64,000 bases of DNA from Chromatiales bacterium (GTDB taxonomy: Bacteria > Pseudomonadota > Gammaproteobacteria > Steroidobacterales > GCA-2729495). The notes under the pieces were generated by a model. The model ran no database searches. It worked only from the letters and a program-made list of their open reading frames with translations, and was not told where the DNA came from. Every line of letters begins with the position of its first letter. Within the stretch, counting starts at the first letter, position 1. Below, one piece after another: positions 30,813-45,511 of this stretch. The stretch is taken from positions 24,010 to 88,009 of the forward strand of contig JAFIFS010000070.1 of assembly GCA_020831895.1 (NCBI GenBank), given 5' to 3'. Position numbers and translations under genes: made by a program.

Positions 30813-32258
30813 ATGAGGCGACTGAACCGCAGCCGGGTCCTGTTCCTGCCGCTACTGCTTCTGGGGCTTGCTGCAGTGCTGCTTTCACCTCCGGGTGCAA
30901 GCGGGCAGGACGGCGAGCGCCTCGCGATCCTCCTACAGGTCAGCGATGCCATAGGCCCGGCGACGCGAGAATACATAGGCAAGGGCATTGCCGAGGCGGA
31001 GGCCCGAAATGCCGGGCTGCTGATCATCCAGCTGGATACGCCCGGCGGTCTGGATGCGGCGATGCGCGACATCATCAAGGACATCCTCAGCTCGCGGGTC
31101 CCTGTGGCGACCTTCGTCTACCCGAGCGGCTCGCGTGCCGCCAGCGCGGGAACCTACATGCTGTATGCGAGCCACATTGCCGCGATGGCGCCCGCCACGA
31201 ACCTAGGTGCGGCAACGCCGGTCCAGATCGGCGGCGGGGGCGTCCCGGGCGCGCCACCCCAGGAGGAGCCCGAGCCCGAGCCCGAGCCCGGGGACGATGC
31301 AGCCACCGGCGACAAGGCCCGGGATGACGAGGCGAGGCCAGCCCCCCGTCCTTCCGGAGCCACAGGCGGCACCGCAGCCGAACGCAAGGCGATCAACGAC
31401 GCCGTCGCCTACATTCGTGGTCTGGCCGAGTTGAGAGGACGCAATGCCGACTGGGCTGAACTGGCCGTCAGGGAAGCCGTGAGTCTGACCGCAGAGGAAG
31501 CCGCCGCCCAGAACGTCATCGACCTGGTTGCCGCCAGCATTCCCCAGCTGCTCGAACTGATCGATGGTCGCGTGGTCAAGCTGGAGTCCGGAGAAGTGAC
31601 GCTTGAAACCGCGGGCATGCGGGTCGAGCTTCTCGAGCCCGACTGGCGCATCAGGCTGCTGGCGACCATCACCAACCCCAACATCGCATACCTGCTGCTG
31701 CTGATCGGCATCTATGGCCTCATCTTCGAGGGTTACAATCCTGGCGCCATCGTCCCCGGCGTCGTCGGTGCAATCTGTCTGGTCCTGGCATTGTTCTCGT
31801 TCCAGATCCTGCCGGTCAACTACGCAGGGCTGGGCCTTATGCTGCTGGGAGTCATACTGATAGTTGCTGAGGCGTTCGTGCCAAGCTTCGGGGCGCTGGG
31901 CCTCGGCGGCATCGCGGCGTTCGTCTTCGGCTCGATCATTCTGTTCGATACGGACGTGCCGGGCATGCAGATTTCCCGGGGGCTCATCGTATCCGTAGCG
32001 CTGGTCGCAAGCGCTTCGCTGCTGCTGCTCGTTACGATGCTGATGAAGATCCGGCGCAGGCAGGTCCACAGTGGCGCGGAAGAAATGGTCGGTGTCACCG
32101 GCGAAGCCTTGCATGATTTCTCGGACCAGGGTTCCGGCACCGTATTCGTGCACGGGGAGCGCTGGTCAGCGCAAAGCAGCCATCCGCTGAGACGCGGCGA
32201 CAAGATCAGGGTCACCCGGATCAAGGGGCTCACCCTGGACGTCGAGCCTGAAAAATGA
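30813..32258 (+). CDS. NfeD-type membrane serine protease (ClpP class)
   Basis: 481 residues from ATG 30813 (AAGGA upstream; a GTG at 30792 is less likely). Signal peptide, then a ClpP-like protease domain: [45 protein letters not shown] with the presumed nucleophile Ser in SAGTY. A Pro/Glu low-complexity insert (PEPEPEPG, about 155-190) interrupts it. Four or five membrane helices and a C-terminal NfeD OB-fold ([25 protein letters not shown]) follow. The partner slipin is 34 bases downstream, the classic pair thought to control membrane microdomain proteins. Confidence 0.92.
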   Translation: MRRLNRSRVLFLPLLLLGLAAVLLSPPGASGQDGERLAILLQVSDAIGPATREYIGKGIAEAEARNAGLLIIQLDTPGGLDAAMRDIIKDILSSRVPVATFVYPSGSRAASAGTYMLYASHIAAMAPATNLGAATPVQIGGGGVPGAPPQEEPEPEPEPGDDAATGDKARDDEARPAPRPSGATGGTAAERKAINDAVAYIRGLAELRGRNADWAELAVREAVSLTAEEAAAQNVIDLVAASIPQLLELIDGRVVKLESGEVTLETAGMRVELLEPDWRIRLLATITNPNIAYLLLLIGIYGLIFEGYNPGAIVPGVVGAICLVLALFSFQILPVNYAGLGLMLLGVILIVAEAFVPSFGALGLGGIAAFVFGSIILFDTDVPGMQISRGLIVSVALVASASLLLLVTMLMKIRRRQVHSGAEEMVGVTGEALHDFSDQGSGTVFVHGERWSAQSSHPLRRGDKIRVTRIKGLTLDVEPEK

Positions 32259-32292
32259 AACCCATGTGGACTTGGTTCCCGAAGGAGGAATG

Positions 32293-33087
32293 ATGGAAAT
32301 AGCAACTACCACACTGTTCATCGTCGTACTGGTGCTGATTATTCTTGCCAGCGCCATCAAGGTGCTCGATGAATACGAGCGCGGCGTGATCTTTTTCCTT
32401 GGCCGCTTCCAGGCTGTGAAGGGGCCTGGCCTGATCATCGTGATCCCGATCATCCAGCGCATGGTGAAGGTAGACCTGCGGCTGATCGTGATAGATGTTC
32501 CTGGTCAGGATGTGATTTCCCGCGACAACGTCTCGGTCAAGGTCAATGCGGTCGTCTACTGCCGGATCATCGACCCGGAGCGTGCCGTGATCCAGGTCGC
32601 AAACGTATTCGAGGCCACCAGCCAGCTGGCCCAGACCACGCTGCGCTCGGTACTCGGCCGTCATGAACTCGACGAGATGCTGGCCGAGCGGGACAAGCTG
32701 AACGATGACATCCAGGCGATACTCGACAAGCAAACCGATGCCTGGGGCATCAAGGTGACCAATGTCGAGCTCAAGCATGTGGACCTCGACGAGCGGATGA
32801 TCCGTTCGATCGCCGCGCAGGCGGAAGCAGAGCGCTCGCGGCGCGCCAAGGTGATTCATGCCGAAGGTGAACGCCAGGCTTCCTCGGTGCTGGCTGAGGC
32901 AGCAGGCATTCTCGCTTCGGAGAAATCTGCACTGCAGCTTCGTTACCTGCAGACGCTGACAGAGATCGCCAAGGACCGCACCAACACCATCGTATTCCCG
33001 GTGCCGCTCGACCTGATAGACGAACTGCTCAAGGGCCGTGTCGGGGCGCCGGCACTGACCGCCTCACGGGATACTGGACAGCCCTGA
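32293..33087 (+). CDS. slipin / stomatin-like SPFH protein
   Basis: About 264 residues. ATG 32293 is preferred because AAGGAGG at 32282-32288 is correctly spaced; ATG 32290 is too close. N-terminal hydrophobic hairpin anchor, then the band-7 domain [40 protein letters not shown], and the coiled-coil region [20 protein letters not shown]. It forms ring-like membrane scaffolds and is a substrate or partner of the upstream NfeD protease. The gene ends before a strong hairpin. Confidence 0.93.
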   Translation: MEIATTTLFIVVLVLIILASAIKVLDEYERGVIFFLGRFQAVKGPGLIIVIPIIQRMVKVDLRLIVIDVPGQDVISRDNVSVKVNAVVYCRIIDPERAVIQVANVFEATSQLAQTTLRSVLGRHELDEMLAERDKLNDDIQAILDKQTDAWGIKVTNVELKHVDLDERMIRSIAAQAEAERSRRAKVIHAEGERQASSVLAEAAGILASEKSALQLRYLQTLTEIAKDRTNTIVFPVPLDLIDELLKGRVGAPALTASRDTGQP

Positions 33088-33108
33088 CCGGACCGTAAAG
33101 CTCACGGT

Positions 33109-33137
33109 CGACCCCGGGGGCATCAGCCCCGGGGTCG
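33109..33137. terminator. perfect 11-bp inverted repeat between convergent genes
   Basis: 33109-33119 and 33127-33137 pair completely (CGACCCCGGGG with CCCCGGGGTCG) around a 7-base loop. There is no T tract on either strand, so it is a strong transcript-end hairpin rather than a textbook intrinsic terminator. It separates the slipin gene from the glycine-zipper gene. Confidence 0.55.
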
Positions 33138-33152
33138 CACCGGAATGGCTGA

Positions 33153-33725
33153 CTAAAGCGCCGGCTGCACCGATACGTGGACCGGCATGAGCTCGCCGGG
33201 ATGTTCGCGGGTCACCGTGGTATAGCGCCGACCGTGGAACTCGTAGGTCACGCTGTAGCCGTCGAAACGCTCCTCCGTGCGGCTCACCTGGCGCGTCGTG
33301 CACTGGGTTACAGGGGCCCCCTGCTCCCAGTAGACTGGCTGGGCAGCCTGGCGCTGGCGGGCGAGGTCGTTACCCACTGCGGCGCCCACCAGGGTACCGA
33401 ACAGGCGCATCGCGTCGTTGCCGCTGCCACCCCCGAAGTTGTTCCCGACAAGCCCGCCGATGACGCCACCGGCCACCGTGGCCCCGACGGTGCCCTGCTG
33501 CGCTGACTGTACCGGGCGTATCTGGCCGGGTACCTCCACGCATTCACGAACAGGAACCTGAACCATCACGCTGCGCACCATGGGCTGTACATCCAGCACA
33601 CGGGCAAATTCGATGTTCCCAGCCACGTTGGCGGCCGTGGCCAGTGGCGCGGCGGCGAGTAGCGCGAGCCCTGCCGGCAGGCGCCGGTAGCTGGCCACGG
33701 TCAGGAAATGCTTGAGCCTCTTCAT
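33153..33725 (-). CDS. glycine-zipper 2TM domain protein
   Basis: About 190 residues from ATG 33725; AAAGGAGG lies 9-10 bases before it. The signal peptide (LPAGLALLAAAPLATAA) is followed by VQVPVRECVEV and then a glycine-zipper membrane hairpin, VGATVAGGVIGGLVGNNFGG and LFGTLVGAAVGND. A C-terminal Cys/Arg-containing beta region (CTTRQVSRTEERFDGYSVTYEFHGRRY) closes it. It resembles Rickettsia 17 kDa antigen/SlyB-like outer membrane proteins. Its function is envelope related but undefined. Confidence 0.82.
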   Translation of the reverse strand: MKRLKHFLTVASYRRLPAGLALLAAAPLATAANVAGNIEFARVLDVQPMVRSVMVQVPVRECVEVPGQIRPVQSAQQGTVGATVAGGVIGGLVGNNFGGGSGNDAMRLFGTLVGAAVGNDLARQRQAAQPVYWEQGAPVTQCTTRQVSRTEERFDGYSVTYEFHGRRYTTVTREHPGELMPVHVSVQPAL

Positions 33726-33799
33726 GTGCGTGCCTCCTTTGCTGAGCATGACTGAAGGCTACGCGGGCCTGATGAACGGCGGCTGAACGGCTCGGGAAC

Positions 33800-34600
33800 T
33801 CAGCCGCGCTCATCCTTCTTGGCCAGTACCCAGAGCGCTTCCAGGCTGGCCAGGTCATGGCCATCCCAGCCTTTTCCAGACTCCGACACCCGGGACTCCA
33901 CCTGCCGGAAGCGACGCTCGAACTTCCGGTTGGCCTGGCGCAGTGCTTCCTCGGGATCGGCATCCAGGTGACGTGCCAGGTTGGCCACGGCAAACAGGAG
34001 GTCTCCCAGCTCCTCGCGCACGCCTGCCGGATCCCCGGCCATCCGCGCCGCATCAAGCTCGGCCAGCTCCTCGTTGACCTTGTCCAGCACGCTGCCGGAA
34101 TCAGGCCAGTCGAACCCGACCGTCGAAGCTCTCCGACCGAGCTTGCGCGCCCGCGTCAATGCCGGCACCGCCTGCTCCACGCCGGCCAGCACCGAGAGAT
34201 CAGGGCGCACCCCGATTGCCGCCCGCTCGGCCGACTTGTGACGCTCCCATTCGGATCGCTGCGCCTTTGCCGATGCGATCCGGGTCTCACCGAAAACGTG
34301 GGGATGCCGCCGCTCCATCTTGGCCGAGATCGAATGCACGACGTCGTTGAAGTCGAAGTAGCCAGCTTCCTCGGCCATGCGCGCGTGAAAGACGACCTGC
34401 AGAAGCAGGTCTCCGAGCTCGTCGCGCAACTCGTCCCAGGCCTGCCGGTCGACCGCATCAGCGACCTCGTAGGCCTCCTCTATGGTGTAGGGCACGATAG
34501 AGGCGAAATCCTGCTCAAGGTCCCACGGACACCCGCTCACGGGGTCGCGAAGACGCGCCATGATCGCCAGCAGGCGCATGATCCCGCTGTGCTCAGTCAT
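33800..34600 (-). CDS. mazG: nucleoside triphosphate pyrophosphohydrolase MazG
   Basis: 266 residues from ATG 34600 (MTEHSGIMRLLAIMARLRDP). All-alpha NTP pyrophosphatase with both MazG domains: GCPWDLEQ, EEAYEVADAVD and DELRDELGDLLLQVVFHARM in the first, EELAELDAARMAG and REELGDLLFAVANLARHL in the second. Removes non-canonical NTPs and modulates (p)ppGpp. It overlaps the upstream Nudix gene by 8 bases. Confidence 0.95.
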   Translation of the reverse strand: MTEHSGIMRLLAIMARLRDPVSGCPWDLEQDFASIVPYTIEEAYEVADAVDRQAWDELRDELGDLLLQVVFHARMAEEAGYFDFNDVVHSISAKMERRHPHVFGETRIASAKAQRSEWERHKSAERAAIGVRPDLSVLAGVEQAVPALTRARKLGRRASTVGFDWPDSGSVLDKVNEELAELDAARMAGDPAGVREELGDLLFAVANLARHLDADPEEALRQANRKFERRFRQVESRVSESGKGWDGHDLASLEALWVLAKKDERG

Positions 34601-35198
34601 CGAGCAGCCGGCACAGGTCCAGCAGTATATTGGCCGTGGCGCCCCATATGCGGTGCTCCTCCCATGTGAACTCGTGCAGCGGAAGTTCAAACCCACGAAA
34701 CTGGCGCACGCTCCTCTTCAGATTCAGCGGGTTACGCAGCCAACCCAATGGCACCGTAAAGACTGCGGTGACCTCGCGTGGATCCGGGCGCAGCAGGTAA
34801 CCGGGACGCAGGAAGCCCACCACGGGGCTTACAGCGAAACCTGTGATCACCGTATTCGCCGGCAGGTATCCGGCGAGTTCGACGAACTCCGAGCCGATAC
34901 CAGTCTCCTCCTCCAGCTCACGCAGGGCCGTACGGGCAGGATCGTCCTCTCCCCGCTCCATCCGACCGCCCGGGAAACTGATCTGGCCCGGATGGTCCCG
35001 CAGCCCTGCACTCCGCACAGTCAGCATCACTTCGAGCCCGCCGCCCTGCTCTACCAGCGGGACGAGCACCGCCGCTGATACCAGGGGATCCGGATACAGC
35101 TGACGCGCCCGCTCCGGGCCCAGGGAAGCCAGTGCGCTGCTGGCCAGGTCCGACGGGGCCGTGGTCCCGGCCAGGGATGCCAGCACCCGGGCCTTCAT
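34593..35198 (-). CDS. Nudix CoA pyrophosphatase, NudL-like
   Basis: About 201 residues from ATG 35198, 4 bases after the fumC stop. Nudix box GGRMERGEDDPARTALRELEEETG; the preceding RSAGLRDHPGQISFPGG matches the CoA-pyrophosphatase (UPF0035/NudL) pattern LR.H.GQ.SFPGG. Predicted to hydrolyse CoA and derivatives to 3',5'-ADP and 4'-phosphopantetheine. Part of fumC-nudL-mazG on one transcript. Confidence 0.88.
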   Translation of the reverse strand: MKARVLASLAGTTAPSDLASSALASLGPERARQLYPDPLVSAAVLVPLVEQGGGLEVMLTVRSAGLRDHPGQISFPGGRMERGEDDPARTALRELEEETGIGSEFVELAGYLPANTVITGFAVSPVVGFLRPGYLLRPDPREVTAVFTVPLGWLRNPLNLKRSVRQFRGFELPLHEFTWEEHRIWGATANILLDLCRLLDD

Positions 35199-35202
35199 GG
35201 GC

Positions 35203-36591
<1,389 letters not shown>

Positions 36592-36674
36592 CTTGGTCCT
36601 CCTGCACGGTGTACGGGCCCGCGGCCGCCAGCCGGCCCCGGGCCTTGGTGTATGATTCGGGGCCCGAAGTATAG

Positions 36675-38081
<1,407 letters not shown>

Positions 38082-38177
38082 CCCGAACTGTGACGCAGCG
38101 CCCACCTGCTGCATGGCGTCATGCCTAGAATCGGACGCTCCATGCGTCGATTCGCCCGCCGTTGACTGCAAGCGCTG

Positions 38178-38744
38178 ATGACATTGCCCCGAACAGCCGG
38201 GTTCCGGGCCCCATTCGGACCGCTACACGAGGACCCCGACCCGGCACCGACCGGCTCCGATGATCCGGGCCGCCGCTGGCTGCTGGGCTCCTACGAGGAC
38301 ACCCGGGATGCGGCAGTCCGCGTCGCAGGCCTTGCCAGAAGGGGCCTGGCCATACTGACGCCGGACCTCGAACCCGGCATTTATGACAGCGAGGCCTTCC
38401 TCGAGATCACCAAGAAACTGGTACTCTCAAAGCGGTATGCGCGCGTGCGCGTACTCATAAGCGACCCCGCGCGCACTGTGCGAAACGGAAACCGGCTCGT
38501 TGCCCTGGGCCGTCGGCTCAATACCTACATCGAGTTCAGAAACGTGGACGGGGAGCATCGCGACGAGCGGTCAGCCTTCCTGCTGGCCGATGACAGGGCG
38601 TTGCTCTACCGGGCGGATGCACGAAGCTGGGAAGGCATCGCGGATATTGCGGATGGCACTATCGCCCGCCGCTACCTGGAACGTTTCGAGGAAATCTGGT
38701 CCGCATCCGAGACAGCGAAGGAAATCCGGCAGCTCAGAATCTGA
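38178..38744 (+). CDS. conserved hypothetical protein, DUF7931-like
   Basis: 188 residues, soluble. No enzyme motif is certain. The phrases RGLAILTPDLEPGIYDSEAFLEI, ARVRVLISDPARTVRNGNRLV and IADGTIARRYLERFEEIW recall the C-terminal domain found next to, or fused with, acetyltransferases in gammaproteobacteria, with a phospholipase-D-like pattern lacking HKD. There is no signal peptide. It follows purB after about 96 bases and precedes nudJ; probably transcribed alone or with nudJ. The domain name is from memory and tentative. Confidence 0.55.
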   Translation: MTLPRTAGFRAPFGPLHEDPDPAPTGSDDPGRRWLLGSYEDTRDAAVRVAGLARRGLAILTPDLEPGIYDSEAFLEITKKLVLSKRYARVRVLISDPARTVRNGNRLVALGRRLNTYIEFRNVDGEHRDERSAFLLADDRALLYRADARSWEGIADIADGTIARRYLERFEEIWSASETAKEIRQLRI

Positions 38745-38818
38745 ACTGCGGAACAACAAAGAGCAACAAGACGCCGACTGCCCAATGCAAGGCCGGCACA
38801 GCAAGGGGGACCGTACTG

Positions 38819-39310
38819 ATGGGCAACAGCAGCAATCTCCGGCTGGACCTGACCGTCGCAGCTGTGGTGGCCGAGCGTGACCGGTTCCTTCTGGTCGAGG
38901 AACATGCCGGCGGACGTATAGTGCTGAACCAGCCTGCGGGCCATGTCGAACCTGGCGAGAGCCTCCGGGAGGCAGTGATCCGGGAAACGCTTGAGGAAAC
39001 GGCCTGGCACTTCGAGCCCGAGGCGATCATCGGGATTTATCTATGGAGCCCGGGACACGGTGAACCCAGCTTCCTGCGTGTCGCCTACACGGGCCGCTGC
39101 AGCCATCATGAACGCAACCGCGCCCTGGATCACGGGATCATCCGCAACGTCTGGCTGACCCGTGACCAGCTGCAGCAGCAGGCCGCGAGGCTGCGCAGCC
39201 CGATGGTGCTGCGCGCTGTCGACGACTTCATCTCCGGGCAGCGCCATCAATGCGACCTGGTCAGTGAGCTGGCCATGCCGGAACTGGCAAGGCGCGCCGC
39301 CATACTCTGA
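38819..39310 (+). CDS. nudJ: Nudix phosphatase NudJ
   Basis: 163 residues. Nudix box GHVEPGESLREAVIRETLEET, preceded by VAAVVAERDRFLLVEEHAGG and NQPAGH. In E. coli NudJ acts on hydroxymethylpyrimidine pyrophosphate and (d)NTPs and is encoded beside mnmA, as here, which supports the call. The mnmA start lies 43 bases downstream. Confidence 0.9.
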   Translation: MGNSSNLRLDLTVAAVVAERDRFLLVEEHAGGRIVLNQPAGHVEPGESLREAVIRETLEETAWHFEPEAIIGIYLWSPGHGEPSFLRVAYTGRCSHHERNRALDHGIIRNVWLTRDQLQQQAARLRSPMVLRAVDDFISGQRHQCDLVSELAMPELARRAAIL

Positions 39311-39353
39311 GTCCATCGCCCGTCCGGCACCCTGCAGCCGGTAGAATGCGCAC

Positions 39354-40499
39354 ATGAACTCATCCCGGCGCGTGATTGTCGCCCTGTCCGGCGGAGTGGA
39401 CTCGGCAGTGGCGGCCCTGCTGCTGCAGCAGCAGGGCTGGCAGGTCGAAGGCCTGCACATGACCAACTGGGAGGAGCCGGATGGCTACTGCACCGCCGGT
39501 CAGGATCACGACGCCGCGCAACTGGTCGCGCGGGAGCTCGGCATCACCCTGCACCACGTGCGCTTCGGCGAGGAGTACCAGGAGCGCGTGTTTCGTGACT
39601 TCCTGGACCAGTATGCGGCTGGGCGCACGCCGAACCCGGATATCGCCTGCAACCGGCATATCAAGTTCGGGCGGCTGCTCGACCACGCAATGCGCCTGGG
39701 GGCGAGCTACCTGGCTACCGGACACTACGCCCGCGTCCGCCACGATCCCTCACCCGCGCTGCTGATGGCGCGCGATACCAGCAAGGACCAGACCTATTTC
39801 CTCCATGCGGTTCGCGCCCAGGCACTGTCGCACGTGCTGTTCCCCCTCGGGGAACTCACCAAGAGCGAGGTCCGTCGCATCGCCGCCGATGCCGGCCTGC
39901 CAAACCATGCGCGTGCCGACAGCACGGGCATCTGCTTCATCGGCGAGCGTCCATTCGGCGACTTCCTCGCCCGCTACCTGCCCGAGCAGCCTGGACCGAT
40001 ACTCGACCCCTCCGGGCGCGAGCTTGGCCGCCATCGTGGCCTCGCCTGGTACACATCAGGCCAGCGCCAGGGTCTGGGCATCGGCGGCCTCGCGGGGAGC
40101 GGCGAGGCGCCCTGGTACGTGGCTGGCAAGGACAGCGCGCGCAACGCGCTGATCGTGGTGCAGGACAGCCAGCACCCGATGCTGGTGGCCAGGTCGGTGC
40201 GCTGTGAACGGGCACACTGGATAGGGCCCCTGCCAGACGGCCTGAGTCGGGGCATGCCCTGCAGGGCGCGCATCCGGCACCGCGGGGAACTGGTTGCGAG
40301 CATGGCGCTGCCCCATGCCAGGCAGGGACTCGAGGTGCGTTTCATGCAGCCGGTCCGTGCCGCAGCGCCCGGCCAGTCGGTCGTGCTCTATGCCGGCGAC
40401 ATCTGCCTAGGAGGCGGCGAGATCGACGAGGTCGAGACCCTGCAGCCGGTCGCCGGGACACCCGCCGCCGCCTGCGGGAGCGCGGCCGATCCGCTATAA
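39354..40499 (+). CDS. mnmA: tRNA-specific 2-thiouridylase MnmA
   Basis: 381 residues. Puts the 2-thio group on U34 of tRNA-Lys, -Glu and -Gln. PP-loop ALSGGVDSAVAALLL (SGGVDS about 10-15), MTNWEEPDGYCTAGQD, catalytic Cys of NPDIACNRHIKF (about 102) and the second, persulfide-carrying Cys of DSTGICFIGERPF (about 197). The C-terminal beta-barrel ends with SVVLYAGDICLGGGEI. The stop TAA overlaps the -10 hexamer proposed for acnA. Confidence 0.97.
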   Translation: MNSSRRVIVALSGGVDSAVAALLLQQQGWQVEGLHMTNWEEPDGYCTAGQDHDAAQLVARELGITLHHVRFGEEYQERVFRDFLDQYAAGRTPNPDIACNRHIKFGRLLDHAMRLGASYLATGHYARVRHDPSPALLMARDTSKDQTYFLHAVRAQALSHVLFPLGELTKSEVRRIAADAGLPNHARADSTGICFIGERPFGDFLARYLPEQPGPILDPSGRELGRHRGLAWYTSGQRQGLGIGGLAGSGEAPWYVAGKDSARNALIVVQDSQHPMLVARSVRCERAHWIGPLPDGLSRGMPCRARIRHRGELVASMALPHARQGLEVRFMQPVRAAAPGQSVVLYAGDICLGGGEIDEVETLQPVAGTPAAACGSAADPL

Positions 40500-40500
40500 T
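40495..40500 (+). promoter_or_regulatory. consensus -10 box, likely acnA promoter
   Basis: TATAAT overlapping the mnmA stop codon, 90 bases before the acnA start. No clear -35 is visible upstream. A GC-rich hairpin (GCCGC/GCGGC type) lies just downstream in the leader. Confidence 0.4.
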
Positions 40501-40589
40501 TCCGCGCCGCTTTCCGGCGGCCCGGTCACACCGCTTCACCCGGTGTCGCACGCGCAGTGCGGCAGCCAGCTCACAGGAGTACGCTTCCC

Positions 40590-43268
<2,679 letters not shown>

Positions 43269-43292
43269 ACCCTTGCGACGCGGGCGCCGGGC

Positions 43293-44042
43293 TTACAGGC
43301 TATCCAGGTCCTGCCTGGCCAGCCTGAAGTCCGGCGCCAGCTCCAGCGCCCGGCTGAAGGCGGCAGACGCGCCCTCGGTGTCGCCCACCGCAGCCCGAAT
43401 GCGCCCGATGTAGAGCCAGGTATCAGGTGCGCCCCAGGTCGGGTGTCCGGCCGGGACGTCGCGGCCCTCATCGAATATCCCGGCGACACTGTCCAGTTTC
43501 TGCGCGGCCAGCTCGACATCGCCACCAAACATGGCCGGCCTTGAGTAGTCGCTGAGAGCATCCTGAAGGATCACGCGCGGGTTGTCCGCGGCCAGTTCGG
43601 CCGCACGCTCCAAGTTCCGCTGTGCGCGGTTTCCGCGCATGATGACCCGCGGCGGACGGTAAAAGGCCGCACTGTTCCCGTAGCAGCCTGCCAGCAGCGC
43701 ATGGCCCTCTGCGGCGAGTTCGCCCCCTACTCCTTCATCCAGCAGCGCCTCAAGCTCATCTATGCAGGCATCGAAGGCGTCACGTGCGCGCCGACGGTTA
43801 TCGGCGACCAGGTCGCCAATGCGGAAACTGGCCAGCGCGGCGTAGTACCCGGCCAGGAAAGCAATCTCTCCCTCGCCCTGAAAGGCCAGCGCCTCTGCCC
43901 GCGCAGCTTCCAGGCCGTCAATATCCTGCGCATGCCAGGCTGCGGAAATCCGCTCCTGCAGTGCATCGAGCAGGCTGGCATCACCAGCAGCCCAGCCGGG
44001 TCCGGCAGCCAGGAGCAAGCTCAGCAGGTACAGTCCACGCAT
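43293..44042 (-). CDS. periplasmic TPR-like repeat protein
   Basis: 249 residues: signal peptide (MRGLYLLSLLLAAGPGWAAG) and helical repeats of TPR type (for example WLYIGRIRAAVGDTEGASAAFSRALELAP at the C-terminus, and ERAAELAADNPRVILQDAL). Two Cys (CIDELEAL, LLAGCYGNSA) could form a disulfide. No catalytic motif. It converges with acnA over 24 bases and diverges from tatD. A role in assembly or protein interaction is only a guess. Confidence 0.7.
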   Translation of the reverse strand: MRGLYLLSLLLAAGPGWAAGDASLLDALQERISAAWHAQDIDGLEAARAEALAFQGEGEIAFLAGYYAALASFRIGDLVADNRRRARDAFDACIDELEALLDEGVGGELAAEGHALLAGCYGNSAAFYRPPRVIMRGNRAQRNLERAAELAADNPRVILQDALSDYSRPAMFGGDVELAAQKLDSVAGIFDEGRDVPAGHPTWGAPDTWLYIGRIRAAVGDTEGASAAFSRALELAPDFRLARQDLDSL

Positions 44043-44112
44043 TGATCCTCTCCTCGCGCATCAGCGACCGCCATGCTACCGCAGACCGCCCGCAGCACCT
44101 AGAATCCCGCCG

Positions 44113-44937
44113 ATGAAAACGCCCGGACTCATCGACATCGGGGTCAACCTGACTCACGAGAGCTTTCGTGACGACCTCCCCGAGGTCGTGCAGCGCGCGC
44201 GCCAGGCTGGCGTGCAGCAGATGATCGTCACGGGGACCAGTGCCGAAGCCAGCCGCTCGGCGCTCGAGCTTGCCCGCCGCCACCCGGGACTGCTGTTTGC
44301 GACCGCGGGTGTTCACCCGCACCATGCCGGGGACTTCGGTCCGGATACCGGCGCGAGCCTGACCCAGCTGCTGAAAGAACCGGTCGTCGTGGCCGCCGGT
44401 GAGTGCGGACTGGACTATTGCCGCAATTACTCGCCCCACCCGGCACAGCGGGCCACGTTCGAGGCACAGCTGGCCATTGCTTCGGCAGCGGGAAAGCCGC
44501 TCTTCCTGCACCAGAGGGAAGCTCACAGGGATTTCCTTGCCATGCTGCAGTCGTTCTGGCCCGGCCTCCATGGCGGTGTCGCGCATTGCTTTACGGATGG
44601 CCCGCGGGAACTGGAGGCCTACGTGGACCTGGGCCTCTACATCGGCGTGACGGGCTGGATCTGTGACGAGCGGCGCAGCCAGCCCCTGCGTGAGGCCGTA
44701 CGCGAGCTGCCGCTGGACCGCGTGCTGATCGAGACCGATGCGCCCTACCTGTTGCCGCGCGACCTGCCCGAGAAGCCTCGCAGCAGACGCAACGAGCCAG
44801 CGCTGCTCCCGCACGTGCTGCTCACCCTGGCCCGGTACATGCAGGTGGACCCCGACGAGCTTGCCGCCGCCACCGCCCGCAACACCCGCCGCCTGTTCAG
44901 ACTGGCCCCGGCTCCGGGTCCTCAGCTGGCAGCATAG
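44113..44937 (+). CDS. tatD: TatD family metal-dependent hydrolase
   Basis: 274-residue TIM-barrel hydrolase, 3'-5' exonuclease/deoxyribonuclease in E. coli. Metal ligands and motifs: LIDIGVNLTH, TAGVHPHHAGD, VAAGECGLDYCRNYS, LFLHQREAH, GVAHCFTDG and LIETDAPYLLPRDLP. YchF/YcfH are relatives, but the GVNLTHESF opening fits TatD proper. Its 3' end overlaps the NERD gene on the other strand by 16 bases. Confidence 0.92.
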   Translation: MKTPGLIDIGVNLTHESFRDDLPEVVQRARQAGVQQMIVTGTSAEASRSALELARRHPGLLFATAGVHPHHAGDFGPDTGASLTQLLKEPVVVAAGECGLDYCRNYSPHPAQRATFEAQLAIASAAGKPLFLHQREAHRDFLAMLQSFWPGLHGGVAHCFTDGPRELEAYVDLGLYIGVTGWICDERRSQPLREAVRELPLDRVLIETDAPYLLPRDLPEKPRSRRNEPALLPHVLLTLARYMQVDPDELAAATARNTRRLFRLAPAPGPQLAA

Positions 44938-45488
44938 CGGCGCAGGCTGTCCCAGGCAGGACGGAAGGCGCGCACACTCTCCGTACCGGTGTCGCGCTCC
45001 CGCCTCAGGCGGTCCAGCATCTCTTCCAGCAGCACGACGCGCTCAGGCCTGCCGCGACCAAAGGCGGTGCTTCCCCAGACCAGAAACACCCCGCTGACCG
45101 GAATCTCCGGCACGAGGCGCTGAAGAGCAGCCACTCGATCCATCAAGTGGTGCTTCGGATTGGGGAACGTCTGGCGCCTACCCGAACCCAGTACGGTCCA
45201 TTCGGCCATCTTTTCTCCGCCAAAGAGGTGGCCATCCACGCGCCTCAGCTCGATGACCAGCAGGCCACTGGAAGAGAGCAGCACAAGGTCGACAAGAACC
45301 TCCTCGTCGTGCCCGGACGGAATCAGGAGGTTGTGCAGTGAATCGACCGCTGCCGACGCGAGCCGGCGGACGGGGTCGCGCCGGCGACGACGGACGCGCC
45401 ATAGGGCGACAGCCAGGGCCACGGCCAGCACCAGGACCAGCAGCATGGACAGCACCAGCGTCAGGGTGCCTGGCACGGAATTCCCCAT
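44922..45488 (-). CDS. membrane-anchored NERD-domain protein
   Basis: 188 residues: one N-terminal helix (LVLSMLLVLVLAVALAVALW), a basic stop-transfer stretch (RRRRRDP), then a nuclease-related NERD fold: LIPSGHDEEVLVDLVLLSSSGLLVIELRRVDG and GEKMAEWTVLGSG. The restriction-enzyme-like core (D...E.K type) is here ..LVIELRR, so the Lys is Arg and nuclease activity is doubtful. On the thrA-thrC strand, 23 bases after thrC. Confidence 0.78.
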   Translation of the reverse strand: MGNSVPGTLTLVLSMLLVLVLAVALAVALWRVRRRRRDPVRRLASAAVDSLHNLLIPSGHDEEVLVDLVLLSSSGLLVIELRRVDGHLFGGEKMAEWTVLGSGRRQTFPNPKHHLMDRVAALQRLVPEIPVSGVFLVWGSTAFGRGRPERVVLLEEMLDRLRRERDTGTESVRAFRPAWDSLRRYAAS

Positions 45489-45511
45489 GGGCCGTGGCGT
45501 GACTCGCCGGG

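Noticed and set aside
31260..31295. Short CCCGAG tandem repeat as a regulatory or phase-variable repeat
   Set aside because: It is hexameric and in frame, coding a Pro-Glu linker of the NfeD protease, so length changes would not shift the frame.
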